Shown here: one piece after another, positions 28,808-37,860 of the stretch
Layout: every line of letters begins with the position of its first letter
How positions within the stretch are numbered: the stretch's first letter is position 1
Made by a program: the position numbers and the translations under genes
From: an uncultured Acetobacteraceae bacterium
GTDB taxonomy: Bacteria > Pseudomonadota > Alphaproteobacteria > Acetobacterales > Acetobacteraceae
Direction: 5' to 3'
Length of the DNA stretch: 48,519 nt
NCBI GenBank assembly: GCA_903895595.1
Contig: CAITUP010000144.1
Coordinates: 1-48,519, forward strand
The notes under the pieces: generated by a model
The model's database searches: none
Told to the model about the DNA's origin: nothing
Seen by the model: the letters and a program-made list of their open reading frames with translations, nothing else

Positions 28808-30448
28808 TTAACCGATTGCACTCGCGGATTTCGCGCGTTCCCGCAGGGCAAATTTCTGGATTTTGCCTGTCGACGTCTTTGGTAAATCCCCGAAGACATA
28901 GGCTCGCGGCACCTTGAAACCCGCCAGATGCTGACGGCAGAACGCCCGCAGTTCCTCGGCGGTGACAGTCGCGCCGGGCTTCAGTTCCACGAATGCGCAG
29001 GGGGTTTCGCCCCATTTGTCGTCCGGTTGCGCGACAACGGCGGCGCTGAGGACCTGCGGGTGGCGGTATAACGCCTCCTCGACCTCGATCGACGAAATGT
29101 TCTCCCCACCGGAGATGATAATGTCCTTGGAACGGTCGCGGATTTTCGCGTAGCCGTCGGGCTGCATCACCGCCAGATCGCCGCTGTGGAACCAGCCGCC
29201 CTCGAAGGCCTTTTCAGTGGCGGAGGGGTTTGACAGATACCCCTTCATCGTAATGTTCCCGCGCAGCATGATCTCGCCCATGGTTTCCCCGTCCCAAGGC
29301 ACCGGAAGCATGGTTTCGGGGTCGAGCACCGTCATCGCTTCCTGCAACGGCGTCCGCACACCTTGGCGGCCGTTGCGTTCGGCGCGCTGGTCGATTGGGA
29401 GCGACTCCCAATATTCATGCTTGGCGCAGACGGAGACCGGGCCGTAGACCTCCGTTAATCCGTAAACATGGGTCAGATCGATGCCGGCCTGTTCCGCGCC
29501 CTCGATAATCGCGGCGGGCGGGGCGGCGCCGGCGACCTGACCGGCGATGCGATGGCCAATCCCCTCCCGCAGCGCTGGGTCGCAGTTGATCAGCAGCGAG
29601 TAAACGATGGGCGCGCCGCACATATGGGTCACGCCTTCGTTGCGAATGGCGTCCCAGGCGGCCTTGGCTTCCACCCGGCGCAGGCACACATTCACCCCGG
29701 CGCGTTCGGCCACCGTCCAGGGGAAGGTCCAACCGTTGCAGTGGAACATCGGCAACGTCCACAGATACACCGGGTGATGCGGCATGCCCCAGTTGAGGAT
29801 GTTGCTGACCGCATTCAGATGTGCGCCCCGGTGGTGATAGACGACGCCCTTGGGGTCGCCCGTGGTGCCCGAGGTGTAGTTCAGCGCGATCGCATCCCAC
29901 TCGTCGGCCGGGTTCTGCCACGCGAACTCCGGGTCGCCCTCGGCAAGCAGCGCTTCGTAGGTGGTTTCCCCAACCAGCGCACCGTCGGGCCAGGTGGGAT
30001 CGTCGACATCGATGACAACGGGCATGTGATCCAGCATCGCCAGCGCGGGACCGACGACGGACGAAAACTCCCGGTCGGTGATCAGCACACGGGCGCCGCC
30101 GTGTTTCAGCATGAACGCGATGGTCTCGGCGTCCAGGCGGGTGTTCAGTGTGTTCAGCACCGCACCGCACATGGGCACACCGAAATGCGCCTCATACATC
30201 GGCGGCGTGTTCGGCAGCATCACCGCGACGGTGTCGTTCTTGCCGATCCCCCTTTTGGCGAGGGCCGACGCCAGACGCCGGCACCGAGCATAAGTCTCCT
30301 TCCACGTATATCGCTCGGCCCCATGCACGACCGAGGGCTTGTCCGGGTACACGTAAGCGGCACGCTCGATGAACGTCAGCGGCGTCAGCGGCGTGTGGTT
30401 CGCCTGGTTCTTGTCGAGACCTGTCAGATAGGCGGGGTTCCCGGCCAT
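28808..30448 (-). CDS. Acyl-CoA synthetase (AMP-forming ligase)
   Basis: 546 residues. ANL-family signatures: the P-loop YTSGTTGDPKG, the hinge/ATP region GWFHSGDLAVMQPDGYAKIR, and the catalytic Lys in PKTSTGKIQKFALRE near the C-terminus. It makes acyl-AMP then acyl-CoA. The length and sequence resemble the medium-chain/DmdB-like ligases (COG0318). GGAGGAAATC precedes the ATG. It is upstream of the acyl-CoA dehydrogenase with a palindromic repeat between, which may uncouple their expression. Substrate not determined. Confidence 0.9.
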   Translation of the reverse strand: MAGNPAYLTGLDKNQANHTPLTPLTFIERAAYVYPDKPSVVHGAERYTWKETYARCRRLASALAKRGIGKNDTVAVMLPNTPPMYEAHFGVPMCGAVLNTLNTRLDAETIAFMLKHGGARVLITDREFSSVVGPALAMLDHMPVVIDVDDPTWPDGALVGETTYEALLAEGDPEFAWQNPADEWDAIALNYTSGTTGDPKGVVYHHRGAHLNAVSNILNWGMPHHPVYLWTLPMFHCNGWTFPWTVAERAGVNVCLRRVEAKAAWDAIRNEGVTHMCGAPIVYSLLINCDPALREGIGHRIAGQVAGAAPPAAIIEGAEQAGIDLTHVYGLTEVYGPVSVCAKHEYWESLPIDQRAERNGRQGVRTPLQEAMTVLDPETMLPVPWDGETMGEIMLRGNITMKGYLSNPSATEKAFEGGWFHSGDLAVMQPDGYAKIRDRSKDIIISGGENISSIEVEEALYRHPQVLSAAVVAQPDDKWGETPCAFVELKPGATVTAEELRAFCRQHLAGFKVPRAYVFGDLPKTSTGKIQKFALRERAKSASAIG

Positions 30449-30567
30449 GATTTCCTCCGGATGCGCGTTTCCAGGCGTTCTACACCGTGGCGGCCATCCT
30501 GTCGCCGCCGATTGACCCGCCGGCCGGATACCCGGATGCTGCGGCCGACGATCCAGGGAGCACGACG

Positions 30568-30939
30568 ATGTCCACCGACCTCCACGACCTCGAACAGGCG
30601 CTGCAATCCTATTTCGACGGGCTCTACGAAGGCGACACCGCCAAGTTGGCGGCTATTTTCCACCCGGAATCGCATTTGTTCAGCGTCACCGACGGCAAGC
30701 TGGACGATTTACCGCGCACCGCTTGGTTCGATCTGGTGAAAAGCCGGCCGTCCGCGATCAGCCGCGACCTGCCGCGGCGGGATTGGGTGGTGTCGATCGA
30801 CCGCTCGGGCCCCAATACCGCGTTCGCCAAGGTGCACTGCCAGATTCCGCCCCGGTATTTCACGGATTACCTGACGTTCGTGCGGCTGGCGGAGGGATGG
30901 CGGATTATCTCCAAGACATTCCATACGGAGACGCGCTGA
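30568..30939 (+). CDS. NTF2-fold protein, putative lumazine-binding type
   Basis: 123 residues from the ATG at 30568 (GGAG upstream; an in-frame ATG at 30487 adds a low-quality extension). The pattern LEQALQSYFDGLYEGDTAKL, AAIFHPESHLFSV and GWRIISKTFH is that of SnoaL/NTF2-like proteins of the lumazine-binding-2 family. Many are small enzymes or ligand-binding proteins of unknown role. It is divergent from the ligase gene and converges with the RES toxin gene (7 bases between). Confidence 0.8.
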   Translation: MSTDLHDLEQALQSYFDGLYEGDTAKLAAIFHPESHLFSVTDGKLDDLPRTAWFDLVKSRPSAISRDLPRRDWVVSIDRSGPNTAFAKVHCQIPPRYFTDYLTFVRLAEGWRIISKTFHTETR

Positions 30940-30946
30940 TCGCGGG

Positions 30947-31522
30947 TCACAAACCCAACGGCTGCGACCGCCACCCATCCCAATCGATGATCCCGCGATC
31001 CAGAACGGCCTCACGCGCATCCGGTCCAGCAGTATCGCAAAATACCACCACGTTGGGATGTTCCGATCTCGCGCTCGGCACCCATAACCCGTCGCGTCCG
31101 TGAAAATGTGCGGCCTCGGCGATTTCCTGTGTTCGCGGGTATTCCTGTTCGCGCTCGGTATAAGACAGCTGGCCGAACGTCCCAGCTTTCAACCCTAGGG
31201 CAACCAATTCGTCATGGGATTCGATCCGTGCGCAAGCGGAGAGATTCGCGCGTAATTCGAACAGACGATAGCGCACCTGAGACGGGATCACCGGCTGCCC
31301 ACGGCTCAGGTGAAAATACATTTCCGCCAGTGCCCCATCGGCGCGGGTCGAAGTGTAGAGCACATCGAAACTTCGGTCATCCCAACGCCCGCCGACCGCG
31401 CTGCATTGGATCGGGTCCCGTCCGTCGCGAACGACCCTATAGACCGGTCCTGAGAATGCCTGAGTGGGCAGCGCCTCGACCGCGTCCAGCAGCCGGCTGT
31501 CGCGCGCGGACCGGACGGTCAT
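30947..31522 (-). CDS. RES-domain toxin (NAD+ phosphorylase/ADP-ribosyl-type)
   Basis: 191 residues. RES-domain residues are in place: Arg in GPVYRVVRDGRD, Glu in YTSTRADGALAEMYFHLSRG, and Ser in GLWVPSARSEHPNVVVFCD. Known RES toxins (MbcT and relatives) degrade NAD+ and are held by an Xre/MbcA antitoxin. The antitoxin gene lies directly upstream, two bases away. Expression as an operon is likely. Confidence 0.88.
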   Translation of the reverse strand: MTVRSARDSRLLDAVEALPTQAFSGPVYRVVRDGRDPIQCSAVGGRWDDRSFDVLYTSTRADGALAEMYFHLSRGQPVIPSQVRYRLFELRANLSACARIESHDELVALGLKAGTFGQLSYTEREQEYPRTQEIAEAAHFHGRDGLWVPSARSEHPNVVVFCDTAGPDAREAVLDRGIIDWDGWRSQPLGL

Positions 31523-31524
31523 GG

Positions 31525-31872
31525 TTACAGGTAGACCTCGGCATCGAGCCGGTCGAGAACACGCAACACGTCTTCCGAACGGTGTTTCGAAATCAGATCA
31601 ATTGCTCGGTCGCCGGCCAGTTGCGGATGCCGCGCATACAACCAAGTTCTGATCTCATGCGGGGTGTAATACTCGCGGAGACGGCTGACAACGAAATGCA
31701 GATCGGACAGGACAAGTTGAGTCCCCGGCTGCGGCGTCACCGAACCCGCTTTCCAGCGCGAAACCGTGGCTTTGGAGACATCGACGATGTTCGCGATATC
31801 GGTGCCCGTTAGGCCGCCAATGTCATGCAACGCGTCGATATAGCGGGACATCGTCCCCCGAGTGATGCTCAT
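31525..31872 (-). CDS. Xre/MbcA/ParS-type antitoxin of the RES toxin
   Basis: 115 residues. N-terminal helix-turn-helix (GLTGTDIANIVDVSKATVSR) and a C-terminal toxin-binding domain (RHPQLAGDRAIDLISKHRSE) of the DUF2384 class. First gene of the antitoxin-toxin operon. A start at the ATG seven residues later (31851), which has GGGGGA just upstream, is also possible and may be the real one. The inverted repeat at 31886-31915 is the probable operator. Confidence 0.87.
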   Translation of the reverse strand: MSITRGTMSRYIDALHDIGGLTGTDIANIVDVSKATVSRWKAGSVTPQPGTQLVLSDLHFVVSRLREYYTPHEIRTWLYARHPQLAGDRAIDLISKHRSEDVLRVLDRLDAEVYL

Positions 31873-31885
31873 GGCGTTTGCATCC

Positions 31886-31915
31886 GTGTTTCAGGGGGAA
31901 GATCGCTTGAAACAC
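31886..31915. promoter_or_regulatory. Operator-like inverted repeat before the Xre antitoxin
   Basis: GTGTTTCA (31886-31893) and TGAAACAC (31908-31915) are exact reverse complements with a 14-base spacer, starting 14 bases before the first possible antitoxin start. Antitoxins of this class repress their own operon, so this is a likely binding site. Confidence 0.5.
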
Positions 31916-31935
31916 AGATGTTGTCAAAGCCAGAT

Positions 31936-33216
31936 TCAGTTCCCGTAAACCAACCCCGGCAGCCACATCGTCAGCGACGGCACATACGTAATAATCCCCA
32001 GTACGATCAGCAGCAGGATCAGGAACGGCAGAATCCCCCGGATCACCTCCCCCACCGGCGCGTCGGAAATCGTCGACAGCACATAAAGATTCAGCCCTAC
32101 CGGCGGGTGGATCAGCGCGATCTCCATGTTGTGCGTGAAGATGATGGAAAAATGCACGGGATCGACGCCCAGCGGGATCAGCGCCGGAGCCAGGATCGGC
32201 ATGACCAGCAGCAGCGCCGCCACGACCTCCAGGAAACAGCCCAGGACCAGCAGCAGCACGTTCATCGCCAGCAGGAATTCCCAGGTGGCGAAGTGGTGCC
32301 CGAGCGTCCAGGTGACCAACTTGGCGGGCACGCCGGATTCGGTCATCCAGTGGCCGAATGCCAGGGCCGTCGCGACGATCAGCATGATCGTGCCGGCACT
32401 GCGCAGCGCGTCGGCGATGACAGACACGGTCTGCCCGATACGGAATCCTCGGTAGAAGATCAGGCTGACGAGTAGCGCGACGGTGGCCGCGATGGCGGCG
32501 GCCTCGGTCACCGTGACGATGCCGCCATAGATGCCGACCAGCACCACGATCGGCACCGCCAAGGCCGGCAGCGCGCGCACAGTGATGCGCAGGCGGTCGG
32601 CCATCGGCAAAGATGGCTCCATCGGGAAGTTGTTGCGACGCGCGTACCACCAGACCCAGACGAAGAACGCGCCCGCCTGTAGCAGGCCCGGCATTATGCC
32701 GGCCAGGAACAGCCGCGGCACCGATTGTTCGGTCACGATGCCATACAAAATCAGCGCCAGCGACGGCGGTATCACGATCCCGATGGTGCCCGACGCCCCA
32801 ATGACGCCCAGGGCAAAACCGCGCGGATAGCCCTTCTCCAGCATCGCCGGCAGCAGGATCGTGCCCATGGCCAGCGCCGTCGCGACGGAGGACCCGCAGA
32901 TCGCCGCGAACAGCGTGCAGGCAACCACGGTCACCAACCCGAGCGAGCCTCGGATGCCGCCGAGCCAGGCCGCGGAGACATCGACCAGCGCCTTCGCCAC
33001 GCCGCCTTGGCGCATGAACGCCGCCGCCATCACGAACAGCGGCAGCGACATCAACGTGGAGGAATTCAGGTGATCGATGATCACCTGCGCCACCCCGATC
33101 AGCGGCTGTCCCGACACGATATACAAAGTGGCGGCGCAGGCCCCGAGGACCAGGAAGATCGGCATGCCCGCGGCCAGCAGGCCGAAGAACATCAGCAGAA
33201 ACAGAACGGCGAACAT
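31936..33216 (-). CDS. dctM: TRAP transporter large permease, DctM
   Basis: 426 residues, very hydrophobic, about 12 membrane helices. Typical DctM segments: FGLLAAGMPIFLVLGACAAT, AAFMRQGGVAKALVDVSAAW, GASGTIGIVIPPSLALILYG and HPPVGLNLYVLSTI. It carries the substrate across the inner membrane, driven by a sodium gradient. It lies 6 bases after dctQ in a dctP-dctQ-dctM operon. Confidence 0.94.
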   Translation of the reverse strand: MFAVLFLLMFFGLLAAGMPIFLVLGACAATLYIVSGQPLIGVAQVIIDHLNSSTLMSLPLFVMAAAFMRQGGVAKALVDVSAAWLGGIRGSLGLVTVVACTLFAAICGSSVATALAMGTILLPAMLEKGYPRGFALGVIGASGTIGIVIPPSLALILYGIVTEQSVPRLFLAGIMPGLLQAGAFFVWVWWYARRNNFPMEPSLPMADRLRITVRALPALAVPIVVLVGIYGGIVTVTEAAAIAATVALLVSLIFYRGFRIGQTVSVIADALRSAGTIMLIVATALAFGHWMTESGVPAKLVTWTLGHHFATWEFLLAMNVLLLVLGCFLEVVAALLLVMPILAPALIPLGVDPVHFSIIFTHNMEIALIHPPVGLNLYVLSTISDAPVGEVIRGILPFLILLLIVLGIITYVPSLTMWLPGLVYGN

Positions 33217-33222
33217 CCGCGC

Positions 33223-33777
33223 TTAACCCTTCCCGACGGGTGGCAGGTTCGTGGCAAGCTCGTGATCGGGGATATGCCCCAACGCCATCGTCGCCGGATC
33301 GAACCAGAGTACGTAGCGGAAGAAGCGGATGATATACCGCACCGACATCAGCGCCCCGCCAGCCGGCAGCGCGCTGTAGTAAATCCACATCGGGAACGCC
33401 AAACCGGTGGAGCTGGTTTCCTCCAGCGCCAAGGACGTGTCCACGATCTGCCAGCCGTACCAGACCATACCGAAGCAGAACGCCAGCGCGACCAGGCAGT
33501 TGAATGCCTCCAGCCAGCGCTGCACGGCCACCGGCATGATGCGCAGCACCAGATCGGGCCGCACATGGCCATCGGTGCGGACCAACTGGCTGGAGATAAT
33601 CATCACACCCCAGACGACGAGGTAGACGATCACCTCCTCCGCCCAGACGATCGCATGCGCCGGGAAGAAGTAGCGCCCGAGTACCTGCAATAGGCCCACG
33701 ATCATCGCCAGCAGGCCGAGCACGCCGACGATGCCGCGCTCGATCTTGTCGTAGAAATTGTTGGCTGGGGGCGCCAC
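33223..33777 (-). CDS. dctQ: TRAP transporter small permease, DctQ
   Basis: 184 residues with four membrane helices. IVGVLGLLAMIVGLLQVLGR and WAEEVIVYLVVWGVMIISSQ match the DctQ family, including the conserved W-x-E-E. It partners DctM as the small membrane subunit. It begins four bases after the dctP stop. Confidence 0.9.
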   Translation of the reverse strand: MAPPANNFYDKIERGIVGVLGLLAMIVGLLQVLGRYFFPAHAIVWAEEVIVYLVVWGVMIISSQLVRTDGHVRPDLVLRIMPVAVQRWLEAFNCLVALAFCFGMVWYGWQIVDTSLALEETSSTGLAFPMWIYYSALPAGGALMSVRYIIRFFRYVLWFDPATMALGHIPDHELATNLPPVGKG

Positions 33778-33781
33778 GCGA

Positions 33782-34810
33782 TCAGCCTTTGACGGAGGCT
33801 TCGGCGAGCTTCACCACGTCCGGCGACAGCTTGGCATCCTTGATCAAGGTCGCCACGTCCGCCTGCATGCGTGCTCGATCGGCGGCCAACACGGCTTCCG
33901 AGGGATCGGCGAACTGCACACCATGCTCTTCCAGCACCTTGCGGGCCCGCGCCTGCGCGGCCATCGCGTTGTCGCGATACGTGCCGATATTCTCCGCCCA
34001 AAGCTTCGTCATGGTGCCCTGCAGTTCGGGCGTGAGCTTGGCCCAGAAGGCCTCGCTCACCAGCGGGATATACTGCCCGACATATTGATGATCGACATAG
34101 GAGTAGCGCACGCCGGCTTCCCACAGCTTGGCGCTGAAGCAGCTTTCGTCGGTGGACACGAACCCGTCGAACGTGCCCTGCGACAGCGCCAACGGCACGT
34201 TCGGCCATGCGGTGGTGTTCGGAATGCCGCCGAAGAAATTGATCCGCCAAGCGATGCCCGCGCCGCCGGGACTGCGGATTTTCAGGCCTTTCAGATCGGC
34301 CGAGGTCTTCAACGGGGTCTTGGTCGTGTACCAGTTCTGGAACCCGAGAGAGAGCCAGGACCCCAGCACATGGCTCTTGAGCTTGCCGCCGAGGACCGTG
34401 TTCACGTGCTGGCCGGCCGCACCGTCGGAGGCTCCGAACGTCGCCGCGACCGGCTTGCCGTAGAATACCGGCAGTTGCACGAAGTCGGCGTCCGGCACGA
34501 TACCCGTCTGCGTCCAGCCGCCGGGCACGGCCATATCCACCTGCCCCTGCAGCAAAGCCTTGCCGACGTTCAGATCGGCGAAGAGCTGGCCGGCGTGGAA
34601 CACCTCCGACGTCAGCTTGCCGCCGGTCGCCGCTTCCAGCTTCTTGAGGTAGTCCACCACGGACACGTTGCGCACATGCGACGGGGCGGTATCCAGCGAG
34701 CAGCGGATTTTCAGCGCTTCCTCGCCCCGAGCGTGCTTCAGAATGCCGAAGCTGGCGACACTGGCGATGGCGGCGCGACCGAGGGTGCGGCGGGACAGAC
34801 CGTCTTGCAT
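33782..34810 (-). CDS. dctP: TRAP transporter substrate-binding protein, DctP
   Basis: 342 residues from the ATG at 34810, which has GGAG seven bases upstream; longer in-frame starts lack such a site. The N-terminus MQDGLSRRTLGRAAIASVAS has a twin-arginine motif (SRRTL), so export by Tat in folded form is likely. DctP features: YLKKLEAATGGKLTSEVFHA, FNAGQ-like GQLFADLNVGKALLQGQVDM, LKGLKIRSPGGAGIAWRINF with the conserved Arg that binds a carboxylate. Ligand probably an organic or keto acid. First gene of the operon. Confidence 0.92.
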   Translation of the reverse strand: MQDGLSRRTLGRAAIASVASFGILKHARGEEALKIRCSLDTAPSHVRNVSVVDYLKKLEAATGGKLTSEVFHAGQLFADLNVGKALLQGQVDMAVPGGWTQTGIVPDADFVQLPVFYGKPVAATFGASDGAAGQHVNTVLGGKLKSHVLGSWLSLGFQNWYTTKTPLKTSADLKGLKIRSPGGAGIAWRINFFGGIPNTTAWPNVPLALSQGTFDGFVSTDESCFSAKLWEAGVRYSYVDHQYVGQYIPLVSEAFWAKLTPELQGTMTKLWAENIGTYRDNAMAAQARARKVLEEHGVQFADPSEAVLAADRARMQADVATLIKDAKLSPDVVKLAEASVKG

Positions 34811-34913
34811 GGGGAAACTCCGACAGAAGGAAGGCGCCGGGGTCATGATGGCGGGGCGGCGGGGAGTCAAGCGATTGTCGCGGATGCCTGTCGCCTGAGG
34901 ATTGGGACAGAGG

Positions 34914-35252
34914 TTAGCTACTTTGCGGATAGGCAGTAACCAGCCAATAGCTACCGTCCGATCGTTGTTCCCAGACTGACAGGATGCAGTAACGCCTGCC
35001 ATTGGGGGCGACCGGCAAATCGCACCGATAAACCCGGCGCTCGCCGTGGATCGTCGTCATGGATTTGTGCAGAAGGGCAGTCGTCGGGTGGGCGGTCAGA
35101 GCGAAGGCCAGATCCTGCCAAGCCTCTGGCGTGTAACCCGCCGAACGAAAGAACCGGTTCTTCGCTGCCGCCGTGGGGGTCGCGTCGCTGAGGAGATACC
35201 GCAGGATTTTGTCCGAATGGACCCGCCAATCCGCGCCGCCCCGATCAGACAA
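34914..35252 (-). CDS. DUF6883-like protein, TTG start, coupled to DUF4926 gene
   Basis: 112 residues from a TTG at 35252 that overlaps the end of the upstream gene; GGAG lies nine bases before it. The frame stays open further upstream, but that part is the shadow of the upstream gene. HSDKILRYLLSDATPTAAAK, NRFFRSAGYTPEAWQDLAFA and YRCDLPVAPNGRRYCILSVW follow the DUF6883 pattern (K-x-x-x-Y-L-L, K-x-x-F-F, W-x-x-L). The family is found next to DUF4926 genes and is suspected to be a toxin or effector-like partner; the function is unproven. Confidence 0.65.
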   Translation of the reverse strand: MSDRGGADWRVHSDKILRYLLSDATPTAAAKNRFFRSAGYTPEAWQDLAFALTAHPTTALLHKSMTTIHGERRVYRCDLPVAPNGRRYCILSVWEQRSDGSYWLVTAYPQSS

Positions 35253-35469
35253 CGGCAGCCAACTCCGTGGCGTACATTGTGACGACCTCGAAGGACGGTG
35301 TCGCAAACTCGACACTGTACGATCCATCGGCATGGTCATGAACGATAACACCTTCGATGCCGCGCGGCAGGCTCACGCCCTCACGGTTCACCGGGGCCGT
35401 TAAGATCACGCGGCTGTACTCCGCGAAACCGATGGGCAGCCTTGGGCGGGCGATACTGGCCGATGCCAT
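35245..35469 (-). CDS. DUF4926-domain small protein
   Basis: 74 residues. Pattern FAEYSRVILTAPVNREGVSL, RGIEGVIVHDHADGSYSVEF and ATPSFEVVTMYATEL matches DUF4926, a small beta-barrel (SH3-like) domain. GGAGGTGACTG precedes the ATG. It overlaps the next gene by 8 bases, so the two are translated together. A 7-bp stem hairpin (35483-35502) lies just upstream and may be an operator. Possibly the protective member of a two-gene module. Confidence 0.7.
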   Translation of the reverse strand: MASASIARPRLPIGFAEYSRVILTAPVNREGVSLPRGIEGVIVHDHADGSYSVEFATPSFEVVTMYATELAAVV

Positions 35470-35482
35470 CAGTCACCTCCGG

Positions 35483-35502
35483 CCGAGCGACGGGCCGCTC
35501 GG
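35483..35502. promoter_or_regulatory. Short inverted repeat before the DUF4926 gene
   Basis: CCGAGCG (35483-35489) and CGCTCGG (35496-35502) with a 6-base spacer, directly upstream of the GGAGG of the DUF4926 gene. It could be an operator or a 5'-leader hairpin that hides the ribosome site. Confidence 0.35.
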
Positions 35503-35623
35503 GATAATCGTCGTGGTATCTTTAGCATGAATGCCAAGCGTCGCGCCACAAGTTCACCGTCCACGGCAGGGCAATCGCAAATGGCCAACTGGACGGAACG
35601 ACCATGATAAAACGAGAGCCACC

Positions 35624-36442
35624 TTACCCCAACAGCGTGTCCAGCAGCGCCTGCCACGACTCCCGGTCCGGCGCGCAAATCAGCCCGCCGTCGATCCGCA
35701 TCGGATCGAAGCCGCGCCCGTCGAATTGCGCCGCATAGCCACCGGCTTCCCGGTGCAGCAGCCAACCCGGCGCGTGATCCCAGGGATACAAACGGTTGAA
35801 GAACAGGAAATGGCAGTGCCCGTCGGCCACCATCCGGTATTGATGCGCGGCGCAGCGGTAGTCCCACGATCCCGCCACTTTCGACAGATTGCCGCACACC
35901 ACGCCGCGACGCGGTTCGGGCAGAAACCGCCAGGATACATTGCCCGCCATTTCGCCGACCGGTGCCTTCACGCGCAGATCGCGGGTCGCGCCGGTGGCGG
36001 TTTCCATCCAGGCCCCCTCCCCTCGCAACGCCAGCGCGTGGTCGTCTCCGACCGGGTCGTGGATGGCGCTGGCGACGACTTCCCCGCGCACGATCGCCGC
36101 CGCCATCACGCCGAACAACGGCAGGCCGGCGGCGAAATTGGCGGTGCCGTCGACGGGATCGACCACAAACGCCAACTCCGCGTCTTTCAGGGTGTTCAAC
36201 AAAGACGGATCGGCCGTCGCCGCTTCCTCCCCCACCACGATGCAGCCGGGGAACAGACGGCGCAGGCCGGCGGTGATCAGGCGTTCGGCGGCCTCATCCG
36301 CCTCGGTCACCAGATCGAGCGGGCCGGATTTCGCGCGCACGCTGCCGGCTTCAAGGTTACGAAAACGCGGCATGATCTCGCGCTGCCCGGCCTCGCGCAG
36401 CAGGGCCGCGACATCGGCGAGTTGATGCCGAGAGAATGTCAT
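35624..36442 (-). CDS. Inositol-monophosphatase family phosphatase
   Basis: 272 residues. The Mg/Li-sensitive phosphatase motifs are GEEA (71-74), DPVDGTANF (95-103) and YPWDHAPGWLLHREAGG near residue 220. Members hydrolyse inositol phosphates, histidinol phosphate, fructose-1,6-bisphosphate or PAP. The P-W-D-x-A-P-G motif is usual, so activity is expected; the substrate is not certain. It overlaps the hflX stop by four bases (ATGA), so it is the last gene of an hfq-hflX unit. Confidence 0.9.
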   Translation of the reverse strand: MTFSRHQLADVAALLREAGQREIMPRFRNLEAGSVRAKSGPLDLVTEADEAAERLITAGLRRLFPGCIVVGEEAATADPSLLNTLKDAELAFVVDPVDGTANFAAGLPLFGVMAAAIVRGEVVASAIHDPVGDDHALALRGEGAWMETATGATRDLRVKAPVGEMAGNVSWRFLPEPRRGVVCGNLSKVAGSWDYRCAAHQYRMVADGHCHFLFFNRLYPWDHAPGWLLHREAGGYAAQFDGRGFDPMRIDGGLICAPDRESWQALLDTLLG

Positions 36443-37860
36443 TCCCGCCGCTCGAACCGCGCTTTATCCGCCGGCAGCAACCGCACCGTTACGTGCACAT
36501 TCGTGTCCGAATCCGATCGCTCCACGACTTCGCCGTGCTGATAGAGCCAAGCCAGCCGCGCGCCATCTTCCGGCGGGATATCGTAGTCCACGACGTCCAT
36601 GCCCTCGGCGATCCGCGCATCGATCGCCAGCGCCAGCGCCCGCAACCCGTCGCCGGTAATCGCCGACACCGCGACGCCGTTCGTCCGCACCGCGACCTGT
36701 TCGACGCCGCCGAGCAGATCGGCCTTGTTGAGAACCTCGATGGTGCGGGAGGGCCAAGTTTCGTCCAGCGTGCCGTCGGCGACCATGTCGTCCAGCACCT
36801 TCATCACGTCGGCCCGCTGAGCGGCGGTATCCGGATGCGCGGCGTCGCGCACATGCAGGATCACATCCGCCTGCGATACTTCCTCCAGCGTCGCGCGAAA
36901 GGCTTCAACCAGTTCATGCGGCAGTTCGGAGATGAAACCCACGGTGTCCGACAGGATCACGCGCCGGCCGGATGGCAGACCCAGCCCGCGCATGGTGGGA
37001 TCGAGCGTCGCGAACAGTTGGTCCTTCGCCACGACCTCCGCCCCGGTCAGGGCATTGAACAAAGTCGATTTGCCGGCGTTGGTATAGCCGACCAGCGCCA
37101 CCACCGGGAACGGCACGCGTTTGCGTGCGGATCGATGCAGGCCGCGAGTCCGCCGCACCTGCTCCAAATCTTTTTTCAGCCGCACCAAGCGTTCGTCGAT
37201 CAACCGCCTGTCGGCCTCGATCTGCGTTTCGCCGGGGCCGCCGAGGAAGCCGAAACCGCCGCGCTGCCGTTCCAAGTGGGTCCAGGACCGCACAAGGCGG
37301 GATCGCTGGTATTCCAGATGCGCGAGCTCGACCTGCAGCGTGCCTTCCTTGGTAGCCGCGCGTTCGCCGAAGATGTCCAGGATCAACCCGGTCCGGTCGA
37401 TGACCTTGCAGTTCCAGCCGCGTTCGAGATTGCGCTGCTGCACGGGCGTCAGCATCGCATCCACGACGACGACGGTCACGCCATTGCGCTGCAGCTCCCG
37501 CCCCTGCGCGGACACCTGCCCTTCCCCCAACAGGGTGGAGGGCCGGCGGATGCGCAGCGGCAGGATCGCCTCATGCACCACCACCAAACCGATGGAGGCG
37601 CAAAGACCCACGGCCTCGGCGAGACGGGCTTCCGCCGCGCGCGGCCGGTCCGGCACGCCCGCTTCGTGCGTGCCGAGCGGGTGGTCGGCGACGCCATGGC
37701 CGAAGCGGCTCCATGGCAGGATGACGGCTGCCCGCGTCGGGCCGGTACCGTCGCCGGTCCAGTGATCCGAAGGTTCGGTCGCGTCGTCGTCCGGCCAATC
37801 AGCCGTCGGCAGGGGCCATCTCCCGCGTCGCGCCAGCGGAGGCTTCCGCCTTGCTGGCAT
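36439..37860 (-). CDS. hflX: Ribosome-associated GTPase HflX
   Basis: 473 residues if the first ATG (37860) is used. HflX features: the [11 protein letters not shown] region, [40 protein letters not shown], and the GTPase domain with [12 protein letters not shown] (G1), [10 protein letters not shown] (G3) and NKAD (G4). It rescues stalled ribosomes and binds 50S subunits. That ATG lies 62 bases inside hfq with no ribosome site. A CTG at 37812, seven bases after GGGAG and overlapping the hfq stop by 14 bases, is an alternative; no ATG, GTG or TTG is found between. Confidence 0.93.
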   Translation of the reverse strand: MPARRKPPLARRGRWPLPTADWPDDDATEPSDHWTGDGTGPTRAAVILPWSRFGHGVADHPLGTHEAGVPDRPRAAEARLAEAVGLCASIGLVVVHEAILPLRIRRPSTLLGEGQVSAQGRELQRNGVTVVVVDAMLTPVQQRNLERGWNCKVIDRTGLILDIFGERAATKEGTLQVELAHLEYQRSRLVRSWTHLERQRGGFGFLGGPGETQIEADRRLIDERLVRLKKDLEQVRRTRGLHRSARKRVPFPVVALVGYTNAGKSTLFNALTGAEVVAKDQLFATLDPTMRGLGLPSGRRVILSDTVGFISELPHELVEAFRATLEEVSQADVILHVRDAAHPDTAAQRADVMKVLDDMVADGTLDETWPSRTIEVLNKADLLGGVEQVAVRTNGVAVSAITGDGLRALALAIDARIAEGMDVVDYDIPPEDGARLAWLYQHGEVVERSDSDTNVHVTVRLLPADKARFERRE

